From positions 1-19,576 of the forward strand of contig PBSR01000048.1 of assembly GCA_002726335.1 (NCBI GenBank): 19,576 nucleotides of DNA, read 5' to 3'. Both the position numbers and the translations under genes were made by a program. Positions 7,400 through 16,057 of this stretch are shown here, in pieces (position 1 is the stretch's first letter; each line of letters starts with the position of its first letter). The notes below the pieces were generated by a model. The model had not been told where the DNA came from. It saw only the letters and a list, made by a program, of their open reading frames with translations, and ran no database searches. The stretch comes from Gemmatimonadaceae bacterium (GTDB lineage Bacteria > Latescibacterota > UBA2968 > UBA8231).

Positions 7400-8388
7400 G
7401 CGCGGCTGACGCCGCCAGGGCATCCATCATGGAGGTCCGTGATCTGCGCACCAGTTTCCACACGGCCGTCGGCGAGGGGCGCGCCGTGGACGGCGTGTCT
7501 TTCCATCTCGACCGGGGCGAAACGCTCGGCCTGGTCGGCGAGAGCGGTTGCGGCAAGAGCGTGACCGCTCTCTCGATTCTCCGCCTGGTCGCGCCGCCTG
7601 GCCGCATCGAAGGCGGCAAGGTCGTGCTGTCCGGTCGAGATCTGCTGGGCCTGACTGAGAAAGACATGCGCCGGGTTCGTGGGGACGAGGTGGCCATGGT
7701 CTTCCAGGAACCGATGTCGAGCCTCAACCCCGTGCTGACGTGCGGGCGCCAGATCGAGGAGGCAGTACAACTGCATCAGGGCGGGTCGCGACAGGACGCC
7801 AGGTCGCGAGCCGTTGAGATGATGGATCTCGTCGGTATGCCGGCGCCGGAGCAGCGAGTTGACGAATTCCCCCACCAGCTCAGCGGCGGCATGCGTCAGC
7901 GTGTCATGATCGCCATCGCCCTGTCCTGCAATCCTCAGGTTCTGATCGCGGACGAACCGACGACGGCCCTCGATGTGACGATTCAGGCGCAGATCCTGGA
8001 GCTGCTGGCCCGGTTACAGGAAGAGCTTCATATGGCCATTCTGCTGATCACCCATGATCTCGGGGTAGTGGCGGAAGTGGCCGATCGCGTGGCCGTGATG
8101 TACGCCGGACAGATCGTCGAAACGGCGACGACGAAGGCGCTGTTCGCCGATCCCCGACATCCGTACACGCGTGGACTGCTGCGCTCGATTCCCCATCTCG
8201 ATGGCGAGCAGAGGCGGCTGGAGGTCATCCCCGGTCGCGTGCCGGAGGCGACGGAGTTTCCGCCGGGCTGTCGTTTTCACCCTCGCTGCCTGTTGGCGGA
8301 AGAGGCGTGTGCGGCGGCGCCACAGAGCCTCGAGGAGTGCCTGATCGGGCATCAGGTACGGTGCCGCAGGTGGGATGTAGATGGCTGA
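7396..8388 (+). CDS. oppD: Oligopeptide/dipeptide ABC transporter ATP-binding protein, OppD/DppD type
   Basis: The 330-residue cytoplasmic ATPase has Walker A GESGCGKS (48-55), a Q-loop [10 protein letters not shown] (about 103-112), signature LSGGMRQRV (about 162-170), Walker B VLIADEP (182-188) and an H-loop in LLITHDLG. The C-terminal extension [17 protein letters not shown] is the oligopeptide-type domain, whose cysteines bind an Fe-S cluster in characterised OppD/DppD relatives. It starts at ATG 7396, overlapping lipM by 4 bp, and overlaps oppF by 8 bp, so the two ATPases are made together. No permease or binding protein gene is in the window, so the substrate (peptides, nickel or others) cannot be assigned. 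Confidence 0.92.
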   Translation: MSAADAARASIMEVRDLRTSFHTAVGEGRAVDGVSFHLDRGETLGLVGESGCGKSVTALSILRLVAPPGRIEGGKVVLSGRDLLGLTEKDMRRVRGDEVAMVFQEPMSSLNPVLTCGRQIEEAVQLHQGGSRQDARSRAVEMMDLVGMPAPEQRVDEFPHQLSGGMRQRVMIAIALSCNPQVLIADEPTTALDVTIQAQILELLARLQEELHMAILLITHDLGVVAEVADRVAVMYAGQIVETATTKALFADPRHPYTRGLLRSIPHLDGEQRRLEVIPGRVPEATEFPPGCRFHPRCLLAEEACAAAPQSLEECLIGHQVRCRRWDVDG

Positions 8389-9433
8389 GAGCCTGGCCGT
8401 CGAGCCCATCGTCGAGACGCGGTCGTTGACCCGGCACTTCCCTGTGCGCCGCGGCGTCTGGGGTCGGCCGACGGCTCACGTACGTGCTGTGGAGGACGTC
8501 AGTCTGCAGATTCTGCCCGGCGAAACCCTCGGAGTCGTCGGTGAGAGTGGCTGCGGCAAGACAACCCTGGGTCGCCTGATCCTGCGACTCCTCGACGCAA
8601 CTTCCGGCGAGGTGTATTTTAGGGGACGGAATCTCGGGGAACTGGAGGCGCGGCAGATGCGTAACGTGCGCCGCAGAATGCAGATCGTATTCCAGGATCC
8701 GTACAGTTCCCTGAATCCGCGAATGAGAGTGGGCACCCTGATCGGTGAGGGGCTCAAGGTCCATGGGATGGCCCGCGGACGTCAGGTAGCGGACCGGGTC
8801 GAAGAGTTGCTGGCCATGGTCGGCCTGTCAGCGAGCGCCGCCGAGCGCTTCCCGCACGAATTCAGCGGCGGGCAGCGCCAACGGATCGGCATCGCCAGGG
8901 CCCTGGCCGTCAAGCCAGAGTTCGTCGTGGCTGACGAGCCGGTGTCCGCCCTTGACGTATCCGTGCAGGCACAGATCGTCAACCTGTTGCAGGACATCCA
9001 GCAGGATCTCGGGCTCACCTACCTTTTTATTGCCCACGATCTCAGCGTGGTGCGGCATATCGCCGACCGCGTCGCCGTGATGTATCTGGGGCGGGTTGTG
9101 GAACTGGCGACCCGGGATCAGCTATACGGAGCCCCGTCCCATCCCTACACGCGGGCACTGCTGTCAGCGGTACCCGTGCCGAATCCGGACGTGCGCCGCC
9201 AGCGTGTGGTGCTCACGGGAGATGTACCGAGTCCTTCGCGGGTACCCTCGGGGTGCCCGTTCCACCCGCGGTGTCCGGAGGCGATCGACGCCTGCCGCCG
9301 CGAGGTTCCCGAACTGGCCGACCCCGGGGACGGGCGTCGAGTGGCCTGCCTGCTGCGCGTATCATCCCCTGAAGATGGTGATTCAGGCGGGGGTTTCGCG
9401 CCGGCACCCAGCCAAACGCACCAGGAGAGTTGA
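8381..9433 (+). CDS. oppF: Oligopeptide/dipeptide ABC transporter ATP-binding protein, OppF/DppF type
   Basis: This 350-residue partner ATPase of OppD has Walker A GESGCGKT (54-61), [13 protein letters not shown] in the Q-loop, the signature [11 protein letters not shown] at about 160, Walker [12 protein letters not shown] (about 182-192) and the C-terminal [10 protein letters not shown] motif. The longer N-terminus with [11 protein letters not shown] before the domain is typical of OppF. It overlaps oppD by 8 bp and ends 6 bp before the ppiD-like gene. As with oppD, permeases and the solute-binding protein must be encoded elsewhere. Confidence 0.92.
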   Translation: MAESLAVEPIVETRSLTRHFPVRRGVWGRPTAHVRAVEDVSLQILPGETLGVVGESGCGKTTLGRLILRLLDATSGEVYFRGRNLGELEARQMRNVRRRMQIVFQDPYSSLNPRMRVGTLIGEGLKVHGMARGRQVADRVEELLAMVGLSASAAERFPHEFSGGQRQRIGIARALAVKPEFVVADEPVSALDVSVQAQIVNLLQDIQQDLGLTYLFIAHDLSVVRHIADRVAVMYLGRVVELATRDQLYGAPSHPYTRALLSAVPVPNPDVRRQRVVLTGDVPSPSRVPSGCPFHPRCPEAIDACRREVPELADPGDGRRVACLLRVSSPEDGDSGGGFAPAPSQTHQES

Positions 9434-9439
9434 CGCCTT

Positions 9440-11263
9440 ATGATGACCAAATTGCGCGAGAGCACGGGCCTGATCATGTGGTTCGTCATCATCGCCTTCG
9501 TGGGTCTCATCGTTGTGGAATGGGGAGCCGACTTCTCCGGATCCTCCGGCTCCCGTGGTTCCGACACGGTGGGCTCCATCAACGGTGAGGAGATCCCCCT
9601 GCGCCAGTTCCAGGCGGCCCTCAGCAGTGCCGCCCGCCAGCAGCGCGAGGCGGGGCGCAAGGATGGGCAACTCGTGCGTGAGGTCTGGGACTCGATGGTT
9701 TCTGAGGCGCTCATCCGGCAACAGGTCGAGCAGATGGGAATCCAGGTCTCCGACGAGGAGCTGGCCTACTTCACCCGTCTTGCGCCTCCGCCCGCCGTAC
9801 AGCAACTGCCGGCGTTCCAGAACGAGGACGGTGAGTTCGATCCCGCCCTCTATCAGCAGTTTCTCACCGATCCCAATACGCATGCCGACGAGAGCAACCG
9901 TGCCTTCATCCTGCAGGTAGAGAGCATGCAGCACAGCATGCTGCTCAATCAGAGGCTGCAGAGCCTGCTGCTCGAGACGGTTCGAGTTACACCGCAGGAA
10001 CTGCGCCAGTTCTATGTCGAGCAGAACGAGAAGGTCACCGTCGACTACGTCTACGTGGCGGCGACGACGGTCGACGAATCCGAGGTCACACTGACCGAAA
10101 CCGGGCTCCTGGCTCAGTATGACGAGATGGCGTCCCAGTTGCAGCACCCGGAACAGATCCAGGCGTCCTTCGTGTTGTTTTCCAGAGTGCCCAGCGCCGC
10201 TGACTCGGTAGAGATAGAAGAGGAGGCCCACCGCCTGCGGCGCGAGATCGTCGATGGCGGGGCCGACTTCGCCGACATGGCGGTGGCCGTTTCCGAGGAC
10301 GAAGTCTCGGCGGCCAACGGTGGCGAACTCGGGGCCTTCGGTCGGGGCTCCATGGTCCCGGAGTTTGAGGAGGTGGCCTTCGCCCTCAGCCCAGGGGATG
10401 TGTCGCAGCCGGTGCGCACCAACTACGGCTGGCATCTGATTCGCACCGACGAGATCCTGCCCCCCGACGACGAGTCCCCGGAAGAGCGGGTGCGGGCGAG
10501 CCACATCCTGTTGAAGTTCCGGCCTTCTCCCGAGACCGAGGAGCAGGCACTGGAAACGGCCGAGGCCTTCCAGACGCTGGCAGTCGAGCGTGGTCTGAGC
10601 GCGGCCGCTGCCATCGAAGGGTTCGAAGTCCGGCCGGCCGGCTGGATCGCCGAGGGGGGGGGACTCAGCGGACTCGGCGACGGTACACAATGGATCGTGA
10701 GCCGTTTCTTCGACAGCGAGATCGGCGAGATCGGCCCGGTGGGAAGCACGGACGCCGGATACTACGTCGCCGCGCTGGATGGGAGTCGCCCTGAGGGGAC
10801 CGTGCCCCTGGAGGAGGCGCGCCAACAGGTGGAGTGGACGCTGAAGTCGCGCCGTCGCAGCGAGATCGCCGGCCAACGGCTGCAGCCGATCCGTCAGGCT
10901 GTCCAGAGCGGCCAGGACTTCGCCAGCGCCGCCGCCGAGGCGGAACTTGAGATTCGTTCGGGGGGGCCCTTTTCCCGCACCGACTTCGTCCCCGGCGCGG
11001 GCAGGGGGAGCCGCTTCATCGGCGCCGCCTTCGAACTGTCCGACGGTCAGGTCAGCGATGTGGTGGTGCAGAACAACGGCGCCTACCTGTTGCGCCTGTC
11101 TCAGCGTGATCAGGTCGACGAGTCCGCCTTCGTCGAGTCACGGGCCGCCATCGAAGAACAGCTGCTGCAGACGCGCCGCAGTGAAGCGCTGCAGGTATGG
11201 TTCGCGCAGATCTTTGAGAGTGCTGACATCCAGGACCACAGACACCTGTTCTACTCGTTCTGA
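9440..11263 (+). CDS. ppiD: Membrane-anchored SurA/PpiD-like peptidyl-prolyl isomerase chaperone
   Basis: The 607-residue protein has one N-terminal membrane segment (about 11-29, LIMWFVIIAFVGLIVVEWG) after a short basic start, then a SurA/PpiD-type chaperone region (about 42-235) opening with VGSINGEEIPLRQF. The topology is periplasmic and anchored, as in PpiD. Parvulin domain 1 (about 240-340) has the strong block GGELGAFGRGSMVPEFEEVAF but its first strand reads QASFVLF where parvulins have RASHIL. Domain 2 starts with a perfect RASHILLKF (352-360) but its remainder is degenerate. The C-terminal ~150 residues look like a third, eroded unit. AGGAGA 11 bases before ATG 9440 supports the start. 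A run of nine G at 10654-10662 lies in the gene. The role in outer-membrane protein folding is inferred. Confidence 0.85.
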   Translation: MMTKLRESTGLIMWFVIIAFVGLIVVEWGADFSGSSGSRGSDTVGSINGEEIPLRQFQAALSSAARQQREAGRKDGQLVREVWDSMVSEALIRQQVEQMGIQVSDEELAYFTRLAPPPAVQQLPAFQNEDGEFDPALYQQFLTDPNTHADESNRAFILQVESMQHSMLLNQRLQSLLLETVRVTPQELRQFYVEQNEKVTVDYVYVAATTVDESEVTLTETGLLAQYDEMASQLQHPEQIQASFVLFSRVPSAADSVEIEEEAHRLRREIVDGGADFADMAVAVSEDEVSAANGGELGAFGRGSMVPEFEEVAFALSPGDVSQPVRTNYGWHLIRTDEILPPDDESPEERVRASHILLKFRPSPETEEQALETAEAFQTLAVERGLSAAAAIEGFEVRPAGWIAEGGGLSGLGDGTQWIVSRFFDSEIGEIGPVGSTDAGYYVAALDGSRPEGTVPLEEARQQVEWTLKSRRRSEIAGQRLQPIRQAVQSGQDFASAAAEAELEIRSGGPFSRTDFVPGAGRGSRFIGAAFELSDGQVSDVVVQNNGAYLLRLSQRDQVDESAFVESRAAIEEQLLQTRRSEALQVWFAQIFESADIQDHRHLFYSF

Positions 11264-11286
11264 TAATCAACCAAGGGCAACAACCG

Positions 11287-12198
11287 ATGGCAGCTCAACC
11301 TGGTAGTACACAGATCGGCTTTGTCGGCCTGGGGATCATGGGCGCCCCCATGGCCCTGCACCTGATCAAGGCGGGATTCTCGCTCAAGGTCTACAACCGC
11401 ACGGACCGGCCACGCGTGCAGGAAGTCGTCGACGCCGGTGGCCGGCGTGTGGATACACCGCGAGCGGCCGCCGAGGGCAGCGACGTGATCATCACGATCG
11501 TCACCGACACACCCGATGTGGAGAGCGTCATCCTCGGCGAGGACGGCGTGATTCACGCCGTCCAGCAGGGCGCGACCGTCATCGACATGAGCACCATCTC
11601 ACCCAGGGTGACGCAGGAGCTCGCCACGACGCTGAAGCAGAAGGGCGCCAACATGCTCGACGCCCCTGTCAGTGGGGGTGACGTGGGGGCGCAGAACGGC
11701 ACGCTGTCGATCATGGTGGGAGGCGAGCAGCAGGTCTTCGACGACTGCCTGCCGGTGTTCGAAGCGATGGGCAAGAACATCAACCTCATCGGCGGCAATG
11801 GGGCCGGGCAGACGACGAAGGCCTGCAATCAGATCGCCGTGGCTGGCGCCAACCTGGCCATGGCCGAGGCGCTGATGCTGGCGGCAGCGTCCGATCTTGA
11901 CGTGAGCAAAGTCGTCGAGGCCATCAGTGGCGGCGCCGCCGGTTCGTGGCAACTGACCAATCTCGGTCCGAGGATTCTCGCGGGGGATTTCGCCCCCGGA
12001 TTCATGGTGCGGTTGCAGCAGAAGGATCTGAAACTGGTCATGGAGGCGGCCAATGACGTCAAGCTGGCCCTCCCCGGTACCAGCCTGGCGCACCAGTTCT
12101 TCAACATCGTCGAGCGTCTCGGTTGCGCCGACGAAGGAACGCAGGCGCTGATCAAGGCCTACGAGGCCCAGGCGGGCAGGGAAGCGCGCGCCCGCTGA
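11287..12198 (+). CDS. NAD(P)-dependent beta-hydroxyacid dehydrogenase (3-hydroxyisobutyrate / tartronate semialdehyde reductase family)
   Basis: The 303-residue protein shows the cofactor motif GFVGLGIMGAPMA (about 11-23), the substrate motif DAPVSGGDVGAQNGTL (125-140) and the catalytic lysine K178 in GAGQTTKACNQ, all diagnostic of the HIBADH family. The C-terminal helical domain includes the QQKDLKLVMEAA segment typical of tartronate semialdehyde (2-hydroxy-3-oxopropionate) reductases such as GarR/GlxR. Family members reduce or oxidise short beta-hydroxyacids in the cytoplasm. Neighbouring SDRs and an MmgE/PrpD protein hint at carboxylate or sugar-acid catabolism, but the substrate is not determined. 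It follows the chaperone gene by 23 bp with no terminator seen. Confidence 0.9.
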   Translation: MAAQPGSTQIGFVGLGIMGAPMALHLIKAGFSLKVYNRTDRPRVQEVVDAGGRRVDTPRAAAEGSDVIITIVTDTPDVESVILGEDGVIHAVQQGATVIDMSTISPRVTQELATTLKQKGANMLDAPVSGGDVGAQNGTLSIMVGGEQQVFDDCLPVFEAMGKNINLIGGNGAGQTTKACNQIAVAGANLAMAEALMLAAASDLDVSKVVEAISGGAAGSWQLTNLGPRILAGDFAPGFMVRLQQKDLKLVMEAANDVKLALPGTSLAHQFFNIVERLGCADEGTQALIKAYEAQAGREARAR

Positions 12199-12220
12199 GG
12201 GCGGACCAGTCCCGCAGCCT

Positions 12221-13030
12221 TTGCCAGACACGACTGCCGTGCTCTCCCTCCAACATATCGGCGTTCTGCTGCGGGACGAAGGACAGCCGTTTCCGCTGTC
12301 CGAGATCCGTCGCCTCTTCGATTCTCACGGCATCGCGCTGACGATCATCGAGGATGGCGTGGCGCCACCTGCCGATCTTGATCTGGTGATGGCCATGGGC
12401 GGGGACGGCACCGCCCTGCGGGCCCTGGATCTGTGTCCCGATATACCCGTACTGGCGATCAACTTCGGCACGGTGGGCTTCCTGACGGCCGGTGACCGCA
12501 CCGATCTGGAGACCATCCTGCAGCGACTCGTCGCCGGCGACTACATCCTCAGCGAACGAGTGTGTCTCGAGTGTCATCATCCGGGTGGTATGGTGCGGGC
12601 CGTCAACGAGGTGATGGTGCGGTCCAGCAACCGCCTCGTCTTTGTCGATGTGTACGTAGATGACACGAAGATCCGGACGATCAGCGGCGACGGAGTCGTG
12701 CTGGGTACGCCCACGGGCAGCACCGGCTTCCTGCTGTCCGCCGGGGCGCCGATCGTGATGCCCGAAGTGCGGTGTCTCATCCTCGACGGAATCAACGAGT
12801 ATAACTTCAGCTCACGCTCGTTGATCCTCACTCCCGAGGCCAGAGTCAGACTCAGCATCGGCCGCGAGACCCGCGAGCCCGAAGTGATCCTCACTGCAGA
12901 CGGACGACGCATCACGACCCTGAGTCCGGGTGTCGATCTGGAGGTCGTTTCCTCCCCGAAGACGGCCCGTCTCGTCTACTTCGATCAGAACTACTTCTTC
13001 CACAACCTGACGTCGAAGCTGTCCTGGTAG
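12221..13030 (+). CDS. nadK: NAD kinase family protein (divergent)
   Basis: The 269-residue protein would phosphorylate NAD to NADP. Core motifs are present: GGDGTAL with catalytic Asp62, NFGTVGFLTAG, the NE pair N129-E130, and the glycine-rich TPTGSTGFLLSAGAPIV. Differences from typical NAD kinases are TGSTGF in place of TGSTAY, and GINEYNFSSRSLIL where the family usually has PICPHSL followed by RP. The start is ambiguous: TTG 12221 is used here, and an in-frame GTG at 12239 would still keep the first beta strand. Neither has a good ribosome binding site. It is 22 bp after the HIBADH gene and 7 bp before an SDR gene, both NAD(P) users. Confidence 0.82.
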   Translation: MPDTTAVLSLQHIGVLLRDEGQPFPLSEIRRLFDSHGIALTIIEDGVAPPADLDLVMAMGGDGTALRALDLCPDIPVLAINFGTVGFLTAGDRTDLETILQRLVAGDYILSERVCLECHHPGGMVRAVNEVMVRSSNRLVFVDVYVDDTKIRTISGDGVVLGTPTGSTGFLLSAGAPIVMPEVRCLILDGINEYNFSSRSLILTPEARVRLSIGRETREPEVILTADGRRITTLSPGVDLEVVSSPKTARLVYFDQNYFFHNLTSKLSW

Positions 13031-13037
13031 GCTGGCG

Positions 13038-13688
13038 TTGAACGTCGCTGTCACCGGGGCGGATCGCCCCATGGGTGCGATGCTGTGCCGTCGTCTGGCC
13101 ACCCGGCACGAGGTGATCCCCATCGGGACGGCCGGTAAGAGTGACCATGAGCTGGGCTCCTCGGGAGCGTATCGCCCGACAGATCTGAACCAGCCACCGG
13201 CGGCTGCCGACGGCATCCGCGGTGCCGACATCATCGTCCACGCCCAACCTCACGATCCGGCCATCGGGGACGGTGCCGCCGGCGAGGCACAACTGCTGGA
13301 GCGGATCAGCCGCGGCACCTACGTACTGGCGCAGGCCGCCGTCGAAGCTGGAATCGGCCGCCTCATCCTGATCAGCCAGATCAGCCTGTTTGATACCGTC
13401 TCGGTGGACTTCGTGGTGACAGCGGACTGGCAGCCACGGCCGGCCCCCCAGGCCACGTCTCTGGCCCCCTACATGGCCGAACTTGTGTGCCGCGAGATCG
13501 CTCGTGTCGGTCTCATCGAGGCGGTGGCCCTACGCATGGGCGAACTGGACGAGGTCGGGGGCACGAGCGCCGATGATGCTGTCGCCGCGGTAGAGGAGGC
13601 TCTGGCTGCGGATCCGGCTTCCGGCGGATATCTCTGGAGCCAGAGGCACGTCGTCAGCGGCGGCTACGGCGCGCCCGGGAGGGATTGA
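13038..13688 (+). CDS. NAD(P)-binding epimerase/dehydratase-like SDR, short and possibly non-catalytic
   Basis: The 216-residue protein begins at a TTG (13038), 7 bp after the NAD kinase stop, with NVAVTGADRPMGAML as the Rossmann nucleotide-binding loop. GADIIVHAQP and RGTYVLAQAAVEAGIGRLILISQ match the fold of extended SDRs. The usual Y-x-x-x-K pair is not intact: the matching position reads APYMAELVC, with Leu in place of Lys. The protein is about 100 residues shorter than most sugar epimerases, so the substrate-binding lobe is reduced. It is tightly coupled to the next SDR gene (2 bp apart), suggesting a heteromeric partner or regulatory subunit; this is inference. Confidence 0.72.
   Translation: MNVAVTGADRPMGAMLCRRLATRHEVIPIGTAGKSDHELGSSGAYRPTDLNQPPAAADGIRGADIIVHAQPHDPAIGDGAAGEAQLLERISRGTYVLAQAAVEAGIGRLILISQISLFDTVSVDFVVTADWQPRPAPQATSLAPYMAELVCREIARVGLIEAVALRMGELDEVGGTSADDAVAAVEEALAADPASGGYLWSQRHVVSGGYGAPGRD
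13677..13683 (+). promoter_or_regulatory. Shine-Dalgarno that fixes the start of the second SDR gene
   Basis: GGGAGGG lies 7 bases before ATG 13691, favouring it over the in-frame TTG at 13685 that overlaps the previous stop codon. Confidence 0.6.
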
Positions 13689-13690
13689 CG

Positions 13691-14500
13691 ATGGCAGGCG
13701 TGAGCAGCGGCAAGGTGGTGATCTTCGGCGCCGGGGGGCCAGTGGGTGCGGCGACGATGACCGCCCTCAAGGATCACTACACCCTCCGATGCACAGATGC
13801 GACAGCTCTCGACCGGATCGTCTCCGAGGAACGTCGACAGAGCGCCAAGGCGCCGTTGCCCGAGCTGCTCGAGGCGCCCCACGAGCGCACCGTGGTGGAC
13901 GTGACCGACTATGACCAGGTGCGTGAAGCCTGCGACGGCATGGATGGGGCGATCAACCTGACCGTGCTCCGTGGCGAACTCGACAAGGCGTTTGCCGTTA
14001 ATACCGTGGGCGCCTACAACGTGGCCAAAGCCGCCGCCGACGCGGGTGTCAGGCGCCTCATTCACACCGGACCGTTCCACGCGCGCATGGCACATCATGC
14101 CGATCACTGGCAGGATCACCAGGTTCCCGATGACGTACCGTTGCATCCCGGCGACGACCTCTACGCCCTGAGCAAGTACCTGGGTGGCCAGATCACGCGA
14201 GTCTTTGCCGAGGCGAGTGATCTCGACGTGCTCACATACCTGTTCTGCGGCTTCCGTCCCGGCGAGGTTCAGCCCGCGGAGCGCGGGCGCGGGGCCGGAC
14301 CCTTCACTGTCAGCTGGGAGGACTCGGGCCGGTCATTTCTCTACGGCCTGCGTGCCGGCGACATGCCCCAGCCCTACGAGGTCTTCTTCATCGCTGCCGA
14401 TACACCCGATCGCAAGTACCCCGTCGACAAGGCGCGTCGTCTGCTTGGCTGGGAAGCGGAGGACACGTTCGAGGAACTCTTCCGGCATCCGGGACACTGA
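13691..14500 (+). CDS. NAD-dependent epimerase/dehydratase family protein (extended SDR)
   Basis: The 269-residue protein has the cofactor loop IFGAGGPVGAAT near the N-terminus, NTVGAYNVAKAAADAGVRRLIHTG in the central fold, and an intact Y-x-x-x-K in DLYALSKYLGGQ. The C-terminus YPVDKARRLLGWEAEDTFEEL is the typical end of sugar-nucleotide epimerases and related SDRs. It starts at ATG 13691 after a clear GGGAGGG site, 2 bp after the preceding SDR gene. Substrate unknown; uronate or nucleotide-sugar chemistry is common in the family. It is the last + strand gene of the run and converges with the MmgE/PrpD gene, 6 bp apart. Confidence 0.85.
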   Translation: MAGVSSGKVVIFGAGGPVGAATMTALKDHYTLRCTDATALDRIVSEERRQSAKAPLPELLEAPHERTVVDVTDYDQVREACDGMDGAINLTVLRGELDKAFAVNTVGAYNVAKAAADAGVRRLIHTGPFHARMAHHADHWQDHQVPDDVPLHPGDDLYALSKYLGGQITRVFAEASDLDVLTYLFCGFRPGEVQPAERGRGAGPFTVSWEDSGRSFLYGLRAGDMPQPYEVFFIAADTPDRKYPVDKARRLLGWEAEDTFEELFRHPGH

Positions 14501-14506
14501 TCCATT

Positions 14507-16021
14507 CTAGAGTATTCCGACGCGATCCTCGTCGCTGGCGACGATCCGGTCTTCCGGAACCACCACATTGAGCTGTCGCACCTCTTCAGGAGACAGCTCC
14601 GGCAGGCGTTCCACCAATCCGACAAGGCGGTCGATCTCCTCCGTCTCGGCGACGCCTTCCGCCAGCGTGCGCAACTTGAGTACATAGTCGTCGCGCTCGA
14701 AGGGGCGGGCGCCGAGCGAATGGGCATTGGGGTTGTCTAGCCGCTCGCTGACCGTCGATCCATCCTTCATGGTGACAACGACCTCGGCGCCGAACTTCTT
14801 GCGCTTGAAGTCACGTTCGTGATAGGCCAGGGTCCACTCCTCCACTTCCTCCGTGCTGATCTTGTGCCACAGAGAGACCGTCGAGGGACGGTGGGCGCGT
14901 TCAACTGTGTAGCTGTCGGCGTGATGCCAGGCGCCGTCCTCCCAGGCGACGGCCAGGATGTACATGGCACTGTGGTCGAGGGTTTCGCGCGAGGAATCGG
15001 GATCCATCTTCTGCGGATCCTCGGAGCCGGTACCGATGACGTAGTGGGTGTGATGGCTCGTGCGGATGACGACGTGGTCGACTTCGTCGAGGTCGATCTG
15101 TCTGCCGTGCAGGGCAAAGCCGATATCGATCAATGCCTGTGCCTGGTACTCGGCGGAATGCTGCTTGGTGTACGAGTCGAGGATGGCGCGCAGGGGTTCA
15201 CCGGGATCTGGCAGAGGCACGTGGTAGATGGCCTCGGTTCCCGACAGCATCCAGGCGATGACGGCATCCCCTCCCTCATAGATCGGTGACGGTGACCGTT
15301 CCCCGAGTCTGGCCCGGCCCACCGCTTCCAGGGCGGTCTTGCCCGACTGTCCGGGGGCATAGGCCTTCCAACTCGTGATGTCTCCCTTGCGCGACTGCCG
15401 CGTCGAGCACGACAGGTGCAGACTCTGGTTGATGGCCTGGTAGATCATCTCCGCCGGCAAGGCGAGCAGAGCGCCCGTGCCTGCGGCCACGGCGGGAGCC
15501 AGGTGGGCCACGTGGTCGATCTTGTGCTCGTGCAGGCAGATGCCCGAGACCAGTGCCATCTGCGTTTCGTAGGCCACAAGGATGCCCCTCAGCAGGTCGG
15601 ACCCCGGCTTGGCCGACTGCTGGGCGGCGGCGAGGACTGCTGGGATCGTGTCTCCGGGATGTGAATAGTCGGCCGCCAGGTAACAATCGTGAAAATCGAG
15701 CTCACGTACGGCGACGCCATTGGCCAGGGCCGCCCACTCACAGTGAAAGGTGCGATCCGCGGGAAGGCCGAAGAGGCTGGCGCCCCGGTTTTCAGGGTGG
15801 GCGTACCCGAGGGCGAGTCGTCGGGCGTTTGCTACGGGCGTCCGGTTGAGGGCGGCCAAGGCGACGGCGGCGTTGTCGATGATGCGGTTGCCGACCATTT
15901 CCAGGGATCTGTCGTCGACGGGCGCTTTGCTGGCGGCGATGGCGGCGATCTTCCAGGAGAGTTGCTCTTCCCGTGGCAACATCTCACCTTCGGCGTGTGT
16001 ACGCACTTCGTGAATCTGCAT
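14507..16021 (-). CDS. MmgE/PrpD family protein (2-methylcitrate dehydratase-like)
   Basis: This is a 504-residue minus-strand protein. The N-terminal helical domain has the family blocks RELDFHDCY (106-114) and HPGDTIPAVLAA (121-132), then SRKGDITSWKAYAPGQSGK, which matches the R-x-S-(x)-K-G-D-x-x-x-WK-x-x-A signature of MmgE/PrpD. Members dehydrate 2-methylcitrate or related hydroxy-tricarboxylates, or act on itaconate-like acids; prpB and prpC are not in view, so a role in propionate oxidation is not established. The ATG at 16021 is preceded on its strand by GGAG at a loose spacing. It is divergent from the alpha/beta hydrolase (36 bp between starts) and convergent with the SDR gene. Confidence 0.92.
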   Translation of the reverse strand: MQIHEVRTHAEGEMLPREEQLSWKIAAIAASKAPVDDRSLEMVGNRIIDNAAVALAALNRTPVANARRLALGYAHPENRGASLFGLPADRTFHCEWAALANGVAVRELDFHDCYLAADYSHPGDTIPAVLAAAQQSAKPGSDLLRGILVAYETQMALVSGICLHEHKIDHVAHLAPAVAAGTGALLALPAEMIYQAINQSLHLSCSTRQSRKGDITSWKAYAPGQSGKTALEAVGRARLGERSPSPIYEGGDAVIAWMLSGTEAIYHVPLPDPGEPLRAILDSYTKQHSAEYQAQALIDIGFALHGRQIDLDEVDHVVIRTSHHTHYVIGTGSEDPQKMDPDSSRETLDHSAMYILAVAWEDGAWHHADSYTVERAHRPSTVSLWHKISTEEVEEWTLAYHERDFKRKKFGAEVVVTMKDGSTVSERLDNPNAHSLGARPFERDDYVLKLRTLAEGVAETEEIDRLVGLVERLPELSPEEVRQLNVVVPEDRIVASDEDRVGIL

Positions 16022-16057
16022 CGGTTCAACAAGCTCCGTGATAGGGACTGAAACATC

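Noticed and set aside
9383..10876. 497-codon open frame on the minus strand
   Set aside because: It mirrors the PpiD-like gene and has no recognisable domain or ribosome site; a GC-driven shadow.
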